Positions 43,701 through 56,330 are shown, counted from the stretch's first letter. The stretch is 64,000 bases of DNA from Cyclina sinensis (GCA_012932295.1 JAAONU010000013.1:2836603-2900602), one strand, 5' to 3'. Numbers and translations: made by a program. The notes: a model not told the origin generated them from the letters alone.

Positions 43701-45487
43701 ATAAATATACACGGACAAAATATCTTTGTGGCAAAGAAAAAATGCCTAAGATAACCAGACATTGTTATGCATTGCAAAATTCATGTCATTTTGATTTCGT
43801 TAGAAACATTAAAGATAACATTGTAAATTATGAGCCATCAAGTATTTCAAAGACTAGTTATCACAAAATTTAAGAAATCTTTTGTGCAAACACTTTTCTT
43901 GACTAAGAATTTCATAATTTTCAGCTACATTAATTGTGATACTTGTTCCCTAGTGCCAGTGTGCTCTAAAATAATGGTGATGATTTCTCTAAATGATACC
44001 TTCTAATTAGATGAAGGGCGATTTTAAGAAAATAAATAGGGGAAATGATTTTAATATAGTTACACTTCATTTTTTTTTAGTGGTAAATATAGATCGTGTA
44101 AAAACATGATGTTTAATTCGAAAAGCAAAACACAAATTGTTCGTCATCTTTCTTCTTATTGGACTCCTTAACAAACTTGCAAGTCATCACACAAGGCAAT
44201 TTTGAGTTAAATATTTCCAGACAGAAAATAAAAACAAATACTCCCATAAAGGTTTCACTTAAAAGTATATCTTATCAAGTGCCATCTACATGTCTGCCTG
44301 GTAAAAAATGAAAACTGATAGGTAAATATGAAAATTTGCAGGAAGATTTAAGTCTGAAAAATGTCCTACTTTATCAAACAAACGAGTATTTGATTTTACA
44401 TTAATAAAGTATATAGGCGTATATTTCTGTAAAATTCCAAGTAAGGTCCAAGCTTTTTAGAATTGTTGAAAATTAACATAAATAATTTAAACATTTTAGA
44501 AACTGTTATCATTGTGCTTAAAACCCATCTCACACAAAATTACACTACAATAAGTGCGTGATTCAAGAAGTTTGTTATATATTGATTTTTTTATATTTAT
44601 TATTATTATTATTTAGCTCAAGCCTTAAGACTTGTAATAATAACACGCCTACGCAAAACTTGATCAAAATCATTTGAATATTACATATGAAAATGAGGAT
44701 TTACACATTTCAAACGACCAGTCAGTACGAAAAAAAGGTTTCGATTAACCATTCTTTTAACACTATTTTGCTGACTTGTGTTATTTTTGGTGAAAAGGAA
44801 ACTGCTAACAAGATATTTTAGTTAATCTTCCTGTTAAAAATGAGAGCGTTTCCTTTTTACAGGATAATAATCACTGTATTTTTACGCTTCTAGCATGAAT
44901 TTTATTTTAAATGTAGCTTTTCTAGATATATTTTAATACCGATTAAGAACCCTTTATAACTCTCACTTGGAAATTCTGAATTTTTGGATTGCAATGCAAC
45001 TACACTAAACTATCGGTAAAAAGAACATTATTCACGGTTTCTGTTTTGTATTGTATATTTGCTTTTTGTTTGTTTGTTTGTGTTTTCAGATCGTTCTACA
45101 GCCTTACATTATACAAATGTACTTAATCAAATATAAAAACTTTAATAAAAACTTTTATTTATACAAAAAAACTTTTTTCATTTGTTGAATATGTCATTCA
45201 TGATAAACCTTTAGAATGCAATAAAAGTTCTTAAAAAAACATACTGAAATATGCTTTTCGAATAAACGAAAATAGTAAACGATTGTTCGTTGACAATCAA
45301 ATATCAGTGATTTTTTTCTAGCTAACAAAACCCTAAAGTTTTACAAATTTGTCCAGAAAACATTTCACTGCCTAGAGAAAACGAACTCTGTCATCTCTAT
45401 GAGTTATTCTCTACACTTAACATTTACGCGCCTGAATATAACTCGAAGCGTTCGAGCGTACAAAACCGGTTTAGTGACCAGTTCTGT
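43701..45487. other. No gene recognised
   Basis: AT-rich DNA; a short TTA microsatellite lies at about 44597-44613. No supported ORF or RNA. Confidence 0.6.
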
Positions 45488-45652
45488 CAAAACAAAAAAG
45501 TGAGAAAACGCATATTAGGTAAAACAGTCTATCTCCACAGTCAAAAAGTAGACGAAATGATAGCATAAATTTATTTAGAGATCAATTAAAAACAATTAAC
45601 GAATATGAGAAACCGAAGGATTATCGCTTTGGAACGGTCAGTGGGAGAACAG
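45488..45652 (+). repeat. Dispersed repeat, copy 2
   Basis: Direct-orientation partner of 25190-25375: AAAACGCATAT, CACAGTCAAAAA, ATAAATTTATTTAGAGATCA, ACAATTAACG and TTTGGAACGGTCAGTG. Confidence 0.75.
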
Positions 45653-46089
45653 ATGACGCTGATATGATATTGAACTATCTCTTATAGCCAGTCTTTTCTT
45701 TACACTCAGTATGTTTTCATCAATGATCTTGAAAACAAAACGGTTTAATGATTTGTAAGAATTCGAAATAATTAAAAGAAGTATTTAACTAAGAAAAAAA
45801 ATGCTTAATTTATACCGTCTTTAATTGAAATCAAAATTAAGCTTTCATGATCTTATTACTATTTGCTTTTTCTAATTCTACAAAGTGTTGACTGACTTTG
45901 TAAAAAAGCTTATATTCAAAAATTTAAAAAAATGCACAAAACACGAAGTCAATCACGAAGGTTGGTGATACTGACCTCCGAGCTTCGGCGGACGTTCCTG
46001 GCAGACATGGAAGTTTCATTATATACAGGTCTAAATTATGTAGCAAAAGTCCAAAATGTGCCGGTCAAGAATTTCAAATAAGAACTAGA

Positions 46090-47100
46090 GATGTGTCCAT
46101 AGGACACGGATGCCCCCACATTCCGTTGTATTGTCACAAAAAACCTGTACAATTACAGGTACATTAAGGAGTCTAAAAAATATTTTTGCTTAATCAAAAG
46201 GGACATAACTCTGTCGATCTCTAATAATTTGCCTTGAAATACCCAGGTACGTAAGTTTACCTGCTGACAACTATGATTGAAAAGTTCCATGACTCTAGCA
46301 GTTATGCGTTTGGAGTTACATGCGACACAAATCTAAAAATGCTATTTTTTGCTTAATGACGTAGCATAACTCTGCAGAACTCCAATTGATTTGCGTCAAA
46401 TACCAAGGTGCGCAAGTTCGCATGCTGACAGCTGTTTTAACAAGTTTCGTGGCTCTAGCAGTTATAAATTTAGAGTTACATGCGACACAAGTCGCAAAAT
46501 ACTATTTTTTGCTGAATCAAGGGGCATAACTCTTCCGATCTCCAATTAATTTGCAACAAAATATATAGGTGCGTAAGCTCACTTGCTGACAACTATTTTT
46601 AGAAAGTTTCATGGCTCTAGCGATAAAACGTTCGGAGTTACACGCGACACAAGTCTAAAAATGCTATTGTTTGCTTAATTAGTGGCAAAACTCTAATAAA
46701 TTTGCGTCGAAATACCCAGGTGCATAAGTTCAAATGCTGACAACTATTCTTAAAAAGTTTCTGATGGTTCTAGCAGTTATACGTTTGGAGTAACACACGA
46801 CACAAATCTAAAAATGCTTTTTGTTTAACCAGGGGGCATTACTCTGCCGATCTCCAATAAATTTGCGTCAAAATATCCAGATGCATAAGTTTACAAGCTG
46901 ACAACTATTCTAGAAAGTTTCATGGCTCTAGAAATTAAACTATTGGTGTATTTATTGATTAATTTATGAGTTACATGCAACACAAGTTATAAGCGAGACA
47001 GCGTGACAGCGAACGGACTGACAAGAACAAATCTATGTTTCCCCTAGCCCCCAGCCCCCCCTCCTCCCCTCCGACAAAAATAAAATGATGGGGGCATAAA
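46090..47100 (+). mobile_element. ~1-kb element with ~160-bp tandem units
   Basis: The word GAGTTACAYGCGACACAA or a variant recurs at 46313, 46473, 46635, 46788 and 46968, steps of 160, 162, 153 and 180. Each unit also has CATAACTCTGCCGATCTCC, TGCTGACAACTAT and CATGGCTCTAGCAGTTA in variant forms. The left margin has GGATGCCCCCACA and the right ATGATGGGGGCATAA, a ~10-bp inverted pair. The layout parallels the insert at 2.0-3.05 kb. Confidence 0.8.
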
Positions 47101-47272
47101 AAAATATCGTATGGGCTTTTAGATGTATATTTGCCAATATGCATGTATAATTATTAAACGCACTTTTTATACTAACATAAACATAAAAGAACTACTGTAA
47201 CAGTAATTTATCAACGTGTTCACAAGTACTGTGGGGAATCACGTAACTTTGTTTAGGTTCGATGCACAGATA

Positions 47273-47292
47273 ATGGCGGCCGAAAGTCCTCG
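47273..47292 (+). other. Possible first coding exon (ATG..splice donor)
   Basis: ATGGCGGCCGAAAGTCCTCG is followed by GTAAGATC, a good donor. CpG-containing start in AT-rich DNA is typical of animal first exons. No second exon was found and the exon is only 20 nt, so the call is weak. Confidence 0.2.
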
Positions 47293-49004
47293 GTAAGATC
47301 ATGTTTTTCAAGAATGGTTTTTAGCATACTGCTTTCTACTTCTAGAGACACAGCCTATCATGTTCAGACTAAAAATAAGTCGATACCATTCATGTCCCAT
47401 AGAATTAGTTAGTTTCCGAAGTAACCCTTTGAGTTGTTACCGGCGAAAAGGACCTCTGTAACATTTTGTTGCTGATAACAATTTATAGGTTACCTCGAAA
47501 ACTACCCAATTCTGTGGGGCATGAATGGTACAAACAAAACAAAATTCAACATTGTAAGGATAAAAAACGTGTTCGAAACGAATCTGTTGAAACGTGTGAA
47601 ACATATTTAATGTATTGAAAATTATCGGTTTTCTTGTGGTTTTTGGAAAATTATATGCCGTATGCATTAATGCGTAAAAAGACAAAGGTAGTGATTTGCA
47701 AGTGAAATCTCATTGAGTTGTATATTATTGATAACAATATTGGAAATTCAACCAAACAGTTCCTTTTGATGAGAACAAGTAGAAAATAAGTTTTGAATAC
47801 ACTTACGTAATGCTTACAGAACATTGAGATATATTATTTGAGCATCTTCTATTTGACGTTTAAAGTAATGTTTACTCGTGGAAATCGGAGGAACGGACGC
47901 GTGTGAATAAAGCAAAGTTATACATTTGTGTCGAGGTTCGTAGTTTGAATTTTATACTTTCAGTTCAAAAAATATTGTGTTCATTAAAGGTAATAGTATA
48001 TCAGCTGGACCAAAGTGTAAGCAAATGTCTGTGTATTAAACATAATAAGTTAGTTTACACTGTACTGTGTAAGTCTGTCATGAGTAACATCCGTTGTCTT
48101 ATAAACTGTATTTCATGCAAAATAGTTTCGAGTCGAACCTTTATGGCAGGGTCCAATGCTAAGGATTGGCTATACTACTATTAAAGGAAACTATTGTAAC
48201 TAATAACTAATCCCATCAGAATATCTCCTCTTTAAAATGCACAACCACACTACTATTTAATCTAGAATAAGATATTAACTGTAGAATGTGAGGCAGAAGA
48301 TGTAATTTCACACTGTCAAGTAGAAATGGTTACTATGGTAACAGAGCTAACATAATTTCTTACAACAAAACTTGAAATGTTTAAAAAGAAAAATTGCTTG
48401 CATGTTTGTATTAACACATACTGCCGTTTTCAAAATAGTTGTTTTTAAAACTTTGAATACTTTTAAATGCAACAGTTTAAATACAAAGAAAAATAAAGTA
48501 AAATGAAATCTTTCTACAGTATTAAAATGATAACGTTTGCATTTAAAGCTCTTTCCATGGCAACAAAAAACAATTCATTCATTTTGGGTTTCAGATGGGT
48601 ATTTCCTGCAATTTACTTTTTATTTCTAATTTGATGATAAAAATATCTTCTTTTGTGAAAAAAAAATAATTTCGGGATATTTAGCAATGATTTACAGTCC
48701 ATCCACCCAAGAGCAAACATTATTCGGATGAAAGGAAATTGTTTGTTGTAGGAATGTTGTTGTTCTCGGGAGGTTCAACCAATCTTCAATGTTGAACTTG
48801 TTAGCTCGAAGTATTATCATAGTTATAATGCTTTGCAATCAAACAAGATGACTAGAGCCACTCTGCTTTCTTTAAAGTCTTAAAGTTTGAATATCTTTCA
48901 TAACCTAAATGTATTTTTGTTAAAATCTTCATCAAATTAAAAGTTTCTACATTGTATCTTGCATGACGCTGACGTAAAAGCAGATGTTATTAGATTATGA
49001 TAGC
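47293..49004. other. No gene recognised
   Basis: AT-rich DNA with unsupported ORFs (for example 47903-48184, no domain seen). Confidence 0.6.
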
Positions 49005-50486
49005 TTAAGCCACTGTCACATAAAAGGTCCGACGGGTCGGCGATGGGGTGACGACGAGTTTTTGGGGAATCTGTGGCATTTTCGGGGAGTAGTCTGCGAT
49101 ATATCGTCGATTTATCTGCGCCTCGGCCAAAAAAACAGGTGTTTTCTTAGATCGGCGAGATGTCGGCAAAACTTACCTCCAAGTTAAAATTTCCCTATCG
49201 ATCGGAGGAAAAATTTCTACCCCGTGAAATCGTTATAGCATCAGTGACTAATCGCCGATGGTCGGCCGGATCACGTCCGACCCTCGGCCGGGTTACTGGC
49301 GATTTATCACTCCATACCGATGTCTCAGATTTCTTTTTCGTTTGTCAATATCGGGGACTTGTCGCAGGCATCTCGCCGTGCTTCTACCGATGTACTGCAG
49401 GCTGCCGGATAGGTCACGGCCGACGGTATACATATCGCCGTGTGCCCATCGATTATTCATTGATCACTCGAAAAATAATCCGTGGCTAGTCTAAGATATA
49501 TATTAACGATTACTTGCGTTTTCGCCGGGTATATATAGAAGTATACTATCTCGACTAGTCGGTGACTAATCAATGGCTAATCGACGGGTCATCACCGTTT
49601 GATCTCCGATTGAAGTGGCTGCACGTCGGCGATCAAAGAAACCGACATCGTGGGAACGTCAGATTAATGAGACCGCTCGACAAACAGTGTGCACCGATGT
49701 CGCTTTCAAGGTTTTTCCCGCCGACGGGCCATAAATCGGGGAAGACGCCGAGATGTCGGTGTCGCCGATTTTTATGAGACACTAGCATAATGATAGTGCA
49801 CTCTGTTTGTCGAGCGGTCTCATTAATCTGACGTTCCCACGATGTCGGTTTCTTTGATCGCCGACGTGCAGCTACTTCAATCGGAGATCAAACGGTGATG
49901 ACCCGTCGATTAGCCATTGATTAGTCACCGACTAGTCGAGATAGTATACTACTATATATACCCGGCGAAAACGCAAGTAATCGTTAATATATATCTCAGA
50001 CTAGCCACGGATTATTTTGTGAGTGATCAATGAATAATCGATGGGAACACGGCGATATGTATACTGTCGGCCGTGACCTATCCGGCAGCCCTGCAGTACA
50101 TCGGTAGAGGCACGGCGAGATGCCTGCGACAAGTCCCCGATATTGACAAGCGAAAAAGAAATCTGAGACATCGGTATGGAGTGATAAATCGCCAGTAACC
50201 CGGCCGAGGGTCGGACGTGATCCGGCCGACCATCGGCGATTAGTCACTGATGCTATAACGATTTCACGGGGTAGAAATTTTTCCTCCGATCGATAGGGAA
50301 ATTTTAACTTGGAGGTAAGTTTTGCCGACATCTCGCCGATCTAAAAAAAACACCTGTTTTTTTTGGCCGAGGCGCAGATAAATCGACGATATATCGCAGA
50401 CTACTCCCCGAAAATGCCACAGATTCCCCAAAAACTCGTCGTCACCCCATCGCCGACCCGTCGGACCTTTTATGAGACAGTGGCTT
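49005..50486. repeat. 1.48-kb near-perfect palindrome made of two inverted TIR elements
   Basis: The left arm (49005-49692) and right arm (49798-50486) are reverse complements with only scattered differences; the loop is 105 nt. The two mirrored 109- and 111-residue frames (49160-49489 + and 49996-50331 -) are the same arm read twice and are not supported as genes. The loop ends with TTTTTATGAGACACTAGCAT, a relative of the arm terminus CTTTTATGAGACAGTGGCTT. So 49005-49787 looks like a ~785-bp element with its own ~20-bp TIR, and the right arm like an inverted copy lacking ~95 bp. TTAA at the left edge and TTTA at the right edge may be a decayed 4-bp target duplication. GC and CGAT/ATCG words are far denser than in the surroundings. 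Confidence 0.95.
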
Positions 50487-50489
50487 TAG

Positions 50490-51442
50490 ACAATACACAG
50501 TTTAAATATAGATTACCATATATAAAACCCAACAGAGCATTCACTCAGAATTGAAACATCAAACTGCGGAAGCGAATCAATAAAACCACCTTGGACATTT
50601 ACAAGCTGCTTCATTAATTCACGCCTGTATTGCATGTTTGTTTAATTTTACAATCACACATTATTTGCAACTTGTAATTTTAGACTTAATACACGCGCAC
50701 ATTTGCGGGAGGTTTACAGGTGTCTTTGTGGAGAAAGAGTAGTGTCGTTGCTCGTTTGGGAGAGGTGCCGCTCGAGAGAGGTAAACATGCACAGAATTCT
50801 AACTGGGGGAAATCAAAATGTCGTTTTAAAGAAGATGACGTTCGTGGGAGATGATGTTTGGGGAGGTTGGACTGTAATATCTTTTTTTTTGCATCCATTA
50901 ACGGGACATTTTACTTCCTCGTTCATATCATTTTTTGTAAGAGATTTTTCATTTTTCCACTAGGACTTTTATCAAAAATTGAAATTGAATTGTAACCATA
51001 GACTACAACATCTTTTAAAATTTAAAGGTTTGAAGGAAATATAAATAGAATTGTTGTCATTAATTACAGTACTTGTTTTTATTTCAACGTTTAAAATGTA
51101 AATGATTTAAATTTCATACTTATTTTGTAAAAGACAATGTAAAACAGTATGTTCGGTTGTGGAAAGGAAAATTAAATTTATTCATTGAGAATGTCATAGT
51201 AGAAGGGTATGCAATTTCTGTTGGTGGTGTGCCTTTTAACGTTCATTTCTGTCTTGGACTATAAAGAATTAATAAACTAATACATGCATTAAAGGCGTTT
51301 CAGTTAAACCTTATTGTGTCAATCCTTTACCAGTTTCCGTAAATGTTTATTGTTAAGAGAGATAAATATTGGATTGAAGGCAAGTGAATAACTGTGATCA
51401 TAAATTTAAGATAAAATTTGCTGCCTATTTTTGTACAAAAAA

Positions 51443-51482
<40 letters not shown>

Positions 51483-52014
51483 CAGTTTGATTTACAGTCC
51501 GGTTATCATCATGTCGATGTAAATATTAAATTTCATTTTTGGGTTATGCCCCTTAGGGCATCACCCAGTATAGTGGCGAGTTTTCAAAAATTGTTTCTTG
51601 TGACAGGCAAACATTTGTTTGTGTATTTAGGTAAATGATGTTTTTAAATTTAACAGAGAACTTGATTGTAATGTACATAATTATAATTTTGCAAAAAAAA
51701 TAATAACTACAGCAATAAAATTAAAATGTATTTACTGCACGTGAACGGACTTACAATTCAGACTTTAGCGTTTTTGCAACTGTTTTTGCTGTAGAAACAT
51801 GTTTTTACACTTCTTAAATCATTTGATTTAATAAAAAAAATTGATAAAAAATAAAGCTTCATTTAAAAATAAATGTTTAGGAAGTCAACAATTTGTGCAG
51901 TTCCCCAAAATTCATGAAATGCCTATAATGCCAGATGACGATGTGAGCGTTGCTAAATCGTGTATTGCTCTATCTATTTGAGTTTATTTATTGTTGATAC
52001 CTGTTGATCGTTTA
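50490..52014. other. No gene recognised
   Basis: AT-rich DNA with a GT microsatellite at 51443-51481. Confidence 0.6.
51443..51481 (+). repeat. GT microsatellite
   Basis: About nineteen GT units with one GC interruption near the start. Confidence 0.95.
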
Positions 52015-52258
52015 ACCGACGCCCCATGAAGAGGTTAGTTATTTTAGGTTGTTCGGAATAGTGCAAGACAGGTAAGCATCCCATTTCAATGACGTCTCTG
52101 GTTCTTTTCTACGTTCAGTGTACAGCACTGATATATGGGACCTCAGTTTAACGTCTCATCCGAAAGAGGATAAGTTATGTTAGTGGAGGTGCAGGAAGTG
52201 AAATCGCGCTCTCTGTATTACCGGTTCGTGGCGTTACCTCTGGACCACTGCTCTTGCA
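52015..52258 (-). repeat. tRNA-derived SINE, copy 1
   Basis: On minus: GCAGTGGTCCAGAGGTAACG (A-box-like head), ACCTCCACTAACATAACTTA, then TTTCGGATGAGACGTTAAAC and GAGGTCCCATA. The last pair is a conserved central domain seen in animal SINE superfamilies. The copy at 56.1 kb has the same head, linker and domain in the same order. Limits are approximate. Confidence 0.65.
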
Positions 52259-52259
52259 A

Positions 52260-54683
52260 AATGCCGGTTTTAACAGAAGACATGTTGAAATGGGACAAAA
52301 AATGCAAAATACAGTGGTTTCATTTCAAATGTGTAAGCGAATATAATGCACACTGGAAATGTTAGTCTTGTAAAATATAAAATTGTTATGCAGTACTCTT
52401 TTTAACATTTTCCCTTTTGAGCTCTATTTGCGATACTTAAATTATGCTTTTTTAAGCAGCCAACTTATTTGTGGAGGTGCGAGGTAGTGTGTGGGGGGAG
52501 GAGGAGGAGAGGTGGGGTGATGTTCTGCATAGTTGACGACAAAGTAAAGCTGTAAATTTTTACCGTTCGGACTTTCTCCAGCATCATCTTTGTTTAAACA
52601 TTTTTAGACCATTACATGATTAGATAGGTAATGGAGAGGTTAGGATATAAAGATTATAGTGTATTAAGACGACGGTTGGGGTACTGACAATCGTGATTGG
52701 TTTCAAGTGAAAAACGTTTATTGGCAGCTGAGTTTATTATTAACCATGAGAAAATGAAAATAGTATTTAAGAATCTCGTTATGAATTAGACTGACTGACT
52801 GAGAAAAATAGTCCAACGAAAATATCTGAATGATAGCATTTTAAATAAACTGCTGAAGTGTTTAGCCCGTTTATTAGTTAGTTTCGGTATTTTTTGTCAA
52901 ATAATTACTAGGTAGTAACATCTGCCCATTGTTAAAAGGCGTTTCTGGGATAGCAGACTCCAACTGGATGCTTCCTGTATTGATGATCTCTGATTTTAGT
53001 TCGAAAATATATGATACTTTTTTCAGTCTTTGATACCGCTACGCAGATAAATTGAAAGGATCGTGCAATACCTTGTTAACAGATTTATTGAGTAGGTTTG
53101 TCAAAATATAAACCAATAATCGGAATGTTGTGACATTTTGTAACTCCGGAAGTACTGAATTAAGTCTACACAAAATTTTCAGGCAGTTTTTACCATTTGT
53201 GTGAAGTTTATATGGCTACTGAACAAGTAGGCATACATAGAGATTGAAATTGTGAGACTGATTTCCAAATTAAAGTATTCGATGCCAACGATTGGGGCGT
53301 GTCTAGATCTGTTTTTGAATTGTACTTAAAACGATGGGGTACACAGCAATAACACAGGTTTGAAGATGAAAAGAATGAGCAGTATATGGTAATTCAAGGT
53401 TTTGATGTCCAGACACTTTCGGCGTGGACACATTCGCCTTCGACTGGTTCGATGTTAACAAATGGTTAGTACCATCTGTTGATAACTTTATATAGTACCG
53501 AAAGTAATTATCATTTGATCGCGTGTCACTATAAGGTAAAATAGAAGTTCTGAGAGTTCTTGGAATTAGGAATCTGCTATTTTCTGGCCTCCCAAAATTA
53601 ATCCAGGAACAGGTTTATGTAAAAGATTTTGTTGAGTATCGAAATCCTAGAAATTGTTTCGTTTTTGGGTTCAGACAAAAACAGTATTTCCTTAAATTCG
53701 CCATTTCTGTGAACGTACAAGTTCTTGAACAAAACAAGACTATGTAACAAATTTCTACATGCACCTTTTTTATTTTACAAACAAATTGTATAGCATGTGA
53801 ATTGTATCAAACGATATGCTGGTAGTATCGTGAATAATGAATAATAAGGTTTACGTAAAGACGAAAGAATGGTTTGAATAGGGTATGAAACATTTGTCTG
53901 CGTATGTCCTTGGTAATGTGATCTAGGACGACTTGTCCAGTGGTCACACAAAATGTGAAATAATGATTAAGATTAGACAGGATGAACTGGAGAAGTAGTT
54001 TAGTATTGTTTAGTTTCATCGTTTTTTTAACGCAAACGTTTTTATTTTCAAAACTTGTCGTCAGAAAACCTGAGGCGAGTGATAAATGCTTAGCGGTTGA
54101 TTGCACTTTGGGAACGGCAGCCAGATACCGTACATAATAAAACATTTATTTAATGCTAACCAGTGAAATACTAAACTCTATAAATGAGATATATCCCATA
54201 TCAACTCACAGTGTGAGTGATATAGATTCTATATCACTCACAGTAGAAATGCCGGACTACTGTTTCAATTACCTCCCTTGCCAGTTTGACAGTTACAATG
54301 AATTGTCTCCCTTACCTGTCAAAAACATAAACAACTGTAACAACAAGAACAACATATCCGTCTGCTTTAATAAATATGATTAATGTTGATAAACAGTTCT
54401 GACATTGTTTAGTTGATGTTTCATGTGATATGTCAGTGTGTCAAGGCTGAATGTGTACATGTACATGTACCGACATTCATGAGTCATAATTTGTTGTCAC
54501 ACGTGACTGTAAAATAAAGACAAAATTAAGAACTTACCTTCAATGACAAGTTATCCAGTGTCAATGTTTAAAAAAATTTCCTATTTTAGTCATGTTATCG
54601 TTTTGAGTCATGGTGCACAAGTTGAATAAATCGTTGAAATTCTACAAGCAAGTTTGATCGATTTCTGTCGCTTAAAATTCAAT
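52260..54683. other. No gene recognised
   Basis: AT-rich DNA without supported genes. A perfect 29-nt palindrome lies at 54213-54241. Confidence 0.6.
54213..54241. repeat. 29-nt perfect palindrome
   Basis: GTGAGTGATATAGA, a single T, then TCTATATCACTCAC. It lies inside a 76-codon open frame (54153-54383) that I do not recognise. Confidence 0.9.
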
Positions 54684-54744
54684 ATGGCGGAATTTGTGCA
54701 ATTGAAGCGCCAATATCATGTATTCATACGCGCGTTTATCAATG
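54684..54744 (+). other. Possible first coding exon (ATG..splice donor)
   Basis: ATGGCGGAATTTGTGCAATT begins a 20-codon open stretch (MAEFVQLKRQYHVFIRAFIN) that runs to AATG before GTAAGTAT, a near-ideal donor. No downstream exon was recognised; the presumed intron starts with a foldback repeat. Plausible host first exon, unproven. Confidence 0.3.
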
Positions 54745-54809
54745 GTAAGTATCAGAAATAGTTCTTCATTTTTTTCATTTTTTTCAAATGTTAGCATTAA
54801 AAAAATAGA

Positions 54810-54972
54810 AAATTTGTTTGATTTTCGTGAATATGGAATATATCTCATCGAGAAGGGAAACAATAAAATATTTTCACGAGCGCGTAGCACGAGTGAAAAT
54901 ATAAAAATTGTATCTTTATTATTTATTATTATTGTATATAATATTCCATATTCACGAAAAACAAATAAATTT
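54810..54972. repeat. Foldback element with inner hairpin
   Basis: AATTTGTTTGATTTTCGTGA followed by ATATGGAATATAT at 54811-54843 pairs with ATATTCCATATTCACGAAAA and ACAAATAAATTT at 54941-54972. The centre holds a second palindrome, TTTTCACGAGCGCG..CACGAGTGAAAAT (54871-54900). The two opposing frames over this region exist only because of the inverted repeat. Confidence 0.85.
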
Positions 54973-56105
54973 CCTCTATCTAAAGCCAAGAATGCCCTGT
55001 TGAAACAGATTAGATACTTCAAACATTTGTCAAGTAGTGTAATTTACACAGGCTCAAGATGAATATACAGTGTTTCATTCTTCAGTAACCTAACTTCCAA
55101 ATTACAACTCCGGTAATTAACGGATATTATTGTAGTATATAATTGAAGCATGAACTTATTTTATTTATTAGTCCTTTTGAGTCCAAACTTGTGACAGTTA
55201 CATATCTAGGCAGTTCTGTCTTAAGTATACAGTGAAGAAAAGGCTAAGGAAAATAGTAAATTTAAACAAAATAATCGATAAACAGTTCACCGACACTAAT
55301 AGCGATAATCGATAAACAGTTCACCGAAACTAATAGCGATAATCTCTCTTCATTGCGTTTATGTTTTTTATATGTATTCTTGGTTTTACAGTCTTTTTAC
55401 GATTTCACGAATTGTCTTCATTAACAATGAATGAATTAAATGATAATTATGCGAATCTTTTTATTGTAATGTAATACAGATCAGTGATTAAAAAAATTCT
55501 GAAATATTGCTGACTAGAACTTATTCGAAACTGTGTCAAGAAGGTATTATATTGCTGCTGCAAGCCTCAGTTTCTCCATATCCAAGCATTTGTTTAGGAG
55601 TCTGGGATATCTTAAAGTTTAAGGCAAATACGTTTTAGCTGGTTTAACTCCTTTATAGTACATTCGTCTTAGCAGCTTTACAGAGAGTAGATAAAGACAA
55701 TGTCAGTTATTGCCTTCATAGTTTACGCAGCGGAAGCGCTTCCACCTTAGCAAAACGTTTTTGTTCTGTCGTTAATCAACTGTTGAATAAACATAGAAAA
55801 GATGAAAATTTGTTCAATTTCCGACGTTATGTACAATTCTATTATTGTCACCATAAACATGGAAATTTAACACACATTTTTTTAAACCTTCGAAATTGTA
55901 GCGAACTTTGCAGTCTATCTGGAAATATGTTTGTCTTTTATGTTTTTGTTCACATCATTGCAGAGGTTTAGAAAAGAAATTAAATTATTATCGTATTTAT
56001 TTCGGACAAACAGACTAAAGGAGTAAATATTTTTCTTTCTTTTCGGTACATGTTTGTTATCCTTTAGGGTATGTAAAGCACTCTGCTTTCAGTACAAGGA
56101 ATGTA
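54973..56105. other. No gene recognised
   Basis: AT-rich DNA; a 34-bp duplication lies at 55273-55340. Confidence 0.6.
55273..55340 (+). repeat. 34-bp tandem duplication
   Basis: AATCGATAAACAGTTCACCG and the next 14 bases occur at 55273 and 55307 with one difference. Confidence 0.95.
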
Positions 56106-56330
56106 GGAGGGGATCAGTGGTCCAGTGGTAACGCGTTCTTCTGGTAACCTGGGGGTCCCGAGATCGACCCCTGCTCCTCCACTTACATTACTAATTGTCT
56201 TTTCGGAAGATACGTTTTATGGTTTACTCTACTAACATCCATTACCAAAGCTATGCGACCGATTTCTGTTGCTTTATGTGGGTGATGCCATGCAAGCCCC
56301 ACTATATAACCCTAATATAAAACATTACTT
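56106..56330 (+). repeat. tRNA-derived SINE, copy 2
   Basis: The head 56106-56180 folds like a tRNA at its ends: GGAGGGG pairs with CTCCTCC (one G-U) and GGGTC with GACCC. But the A-box word TGGTCCAGTGG is displaced by about four bases and the T loop is too long, so it is not a working tRNA. The following CCACTTACATTACTA and TTTTCGGAAGATACG match the copy at 52.0-52.26 kb. Confidence 0.65.

Noticed and set aside
49160..50331. Two ~110-residue mirrored ORFs in the palindrome
   Set aside because: They are the same arm read from both strands; the peptide has no domain and the frame ends differ between arms, so coding is not supported.
54672..55062. Overlapping ORFs on both strands (114 and 116 codons)
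   Set aside because: They arise from the foldback repeat and are AT-rich without domain features.
56106..56180. tRNA gene
   Set aside because: Acceptor and T stems pair, but the A box is displaced and the T loop is too long; the downstream part matches a SINE.
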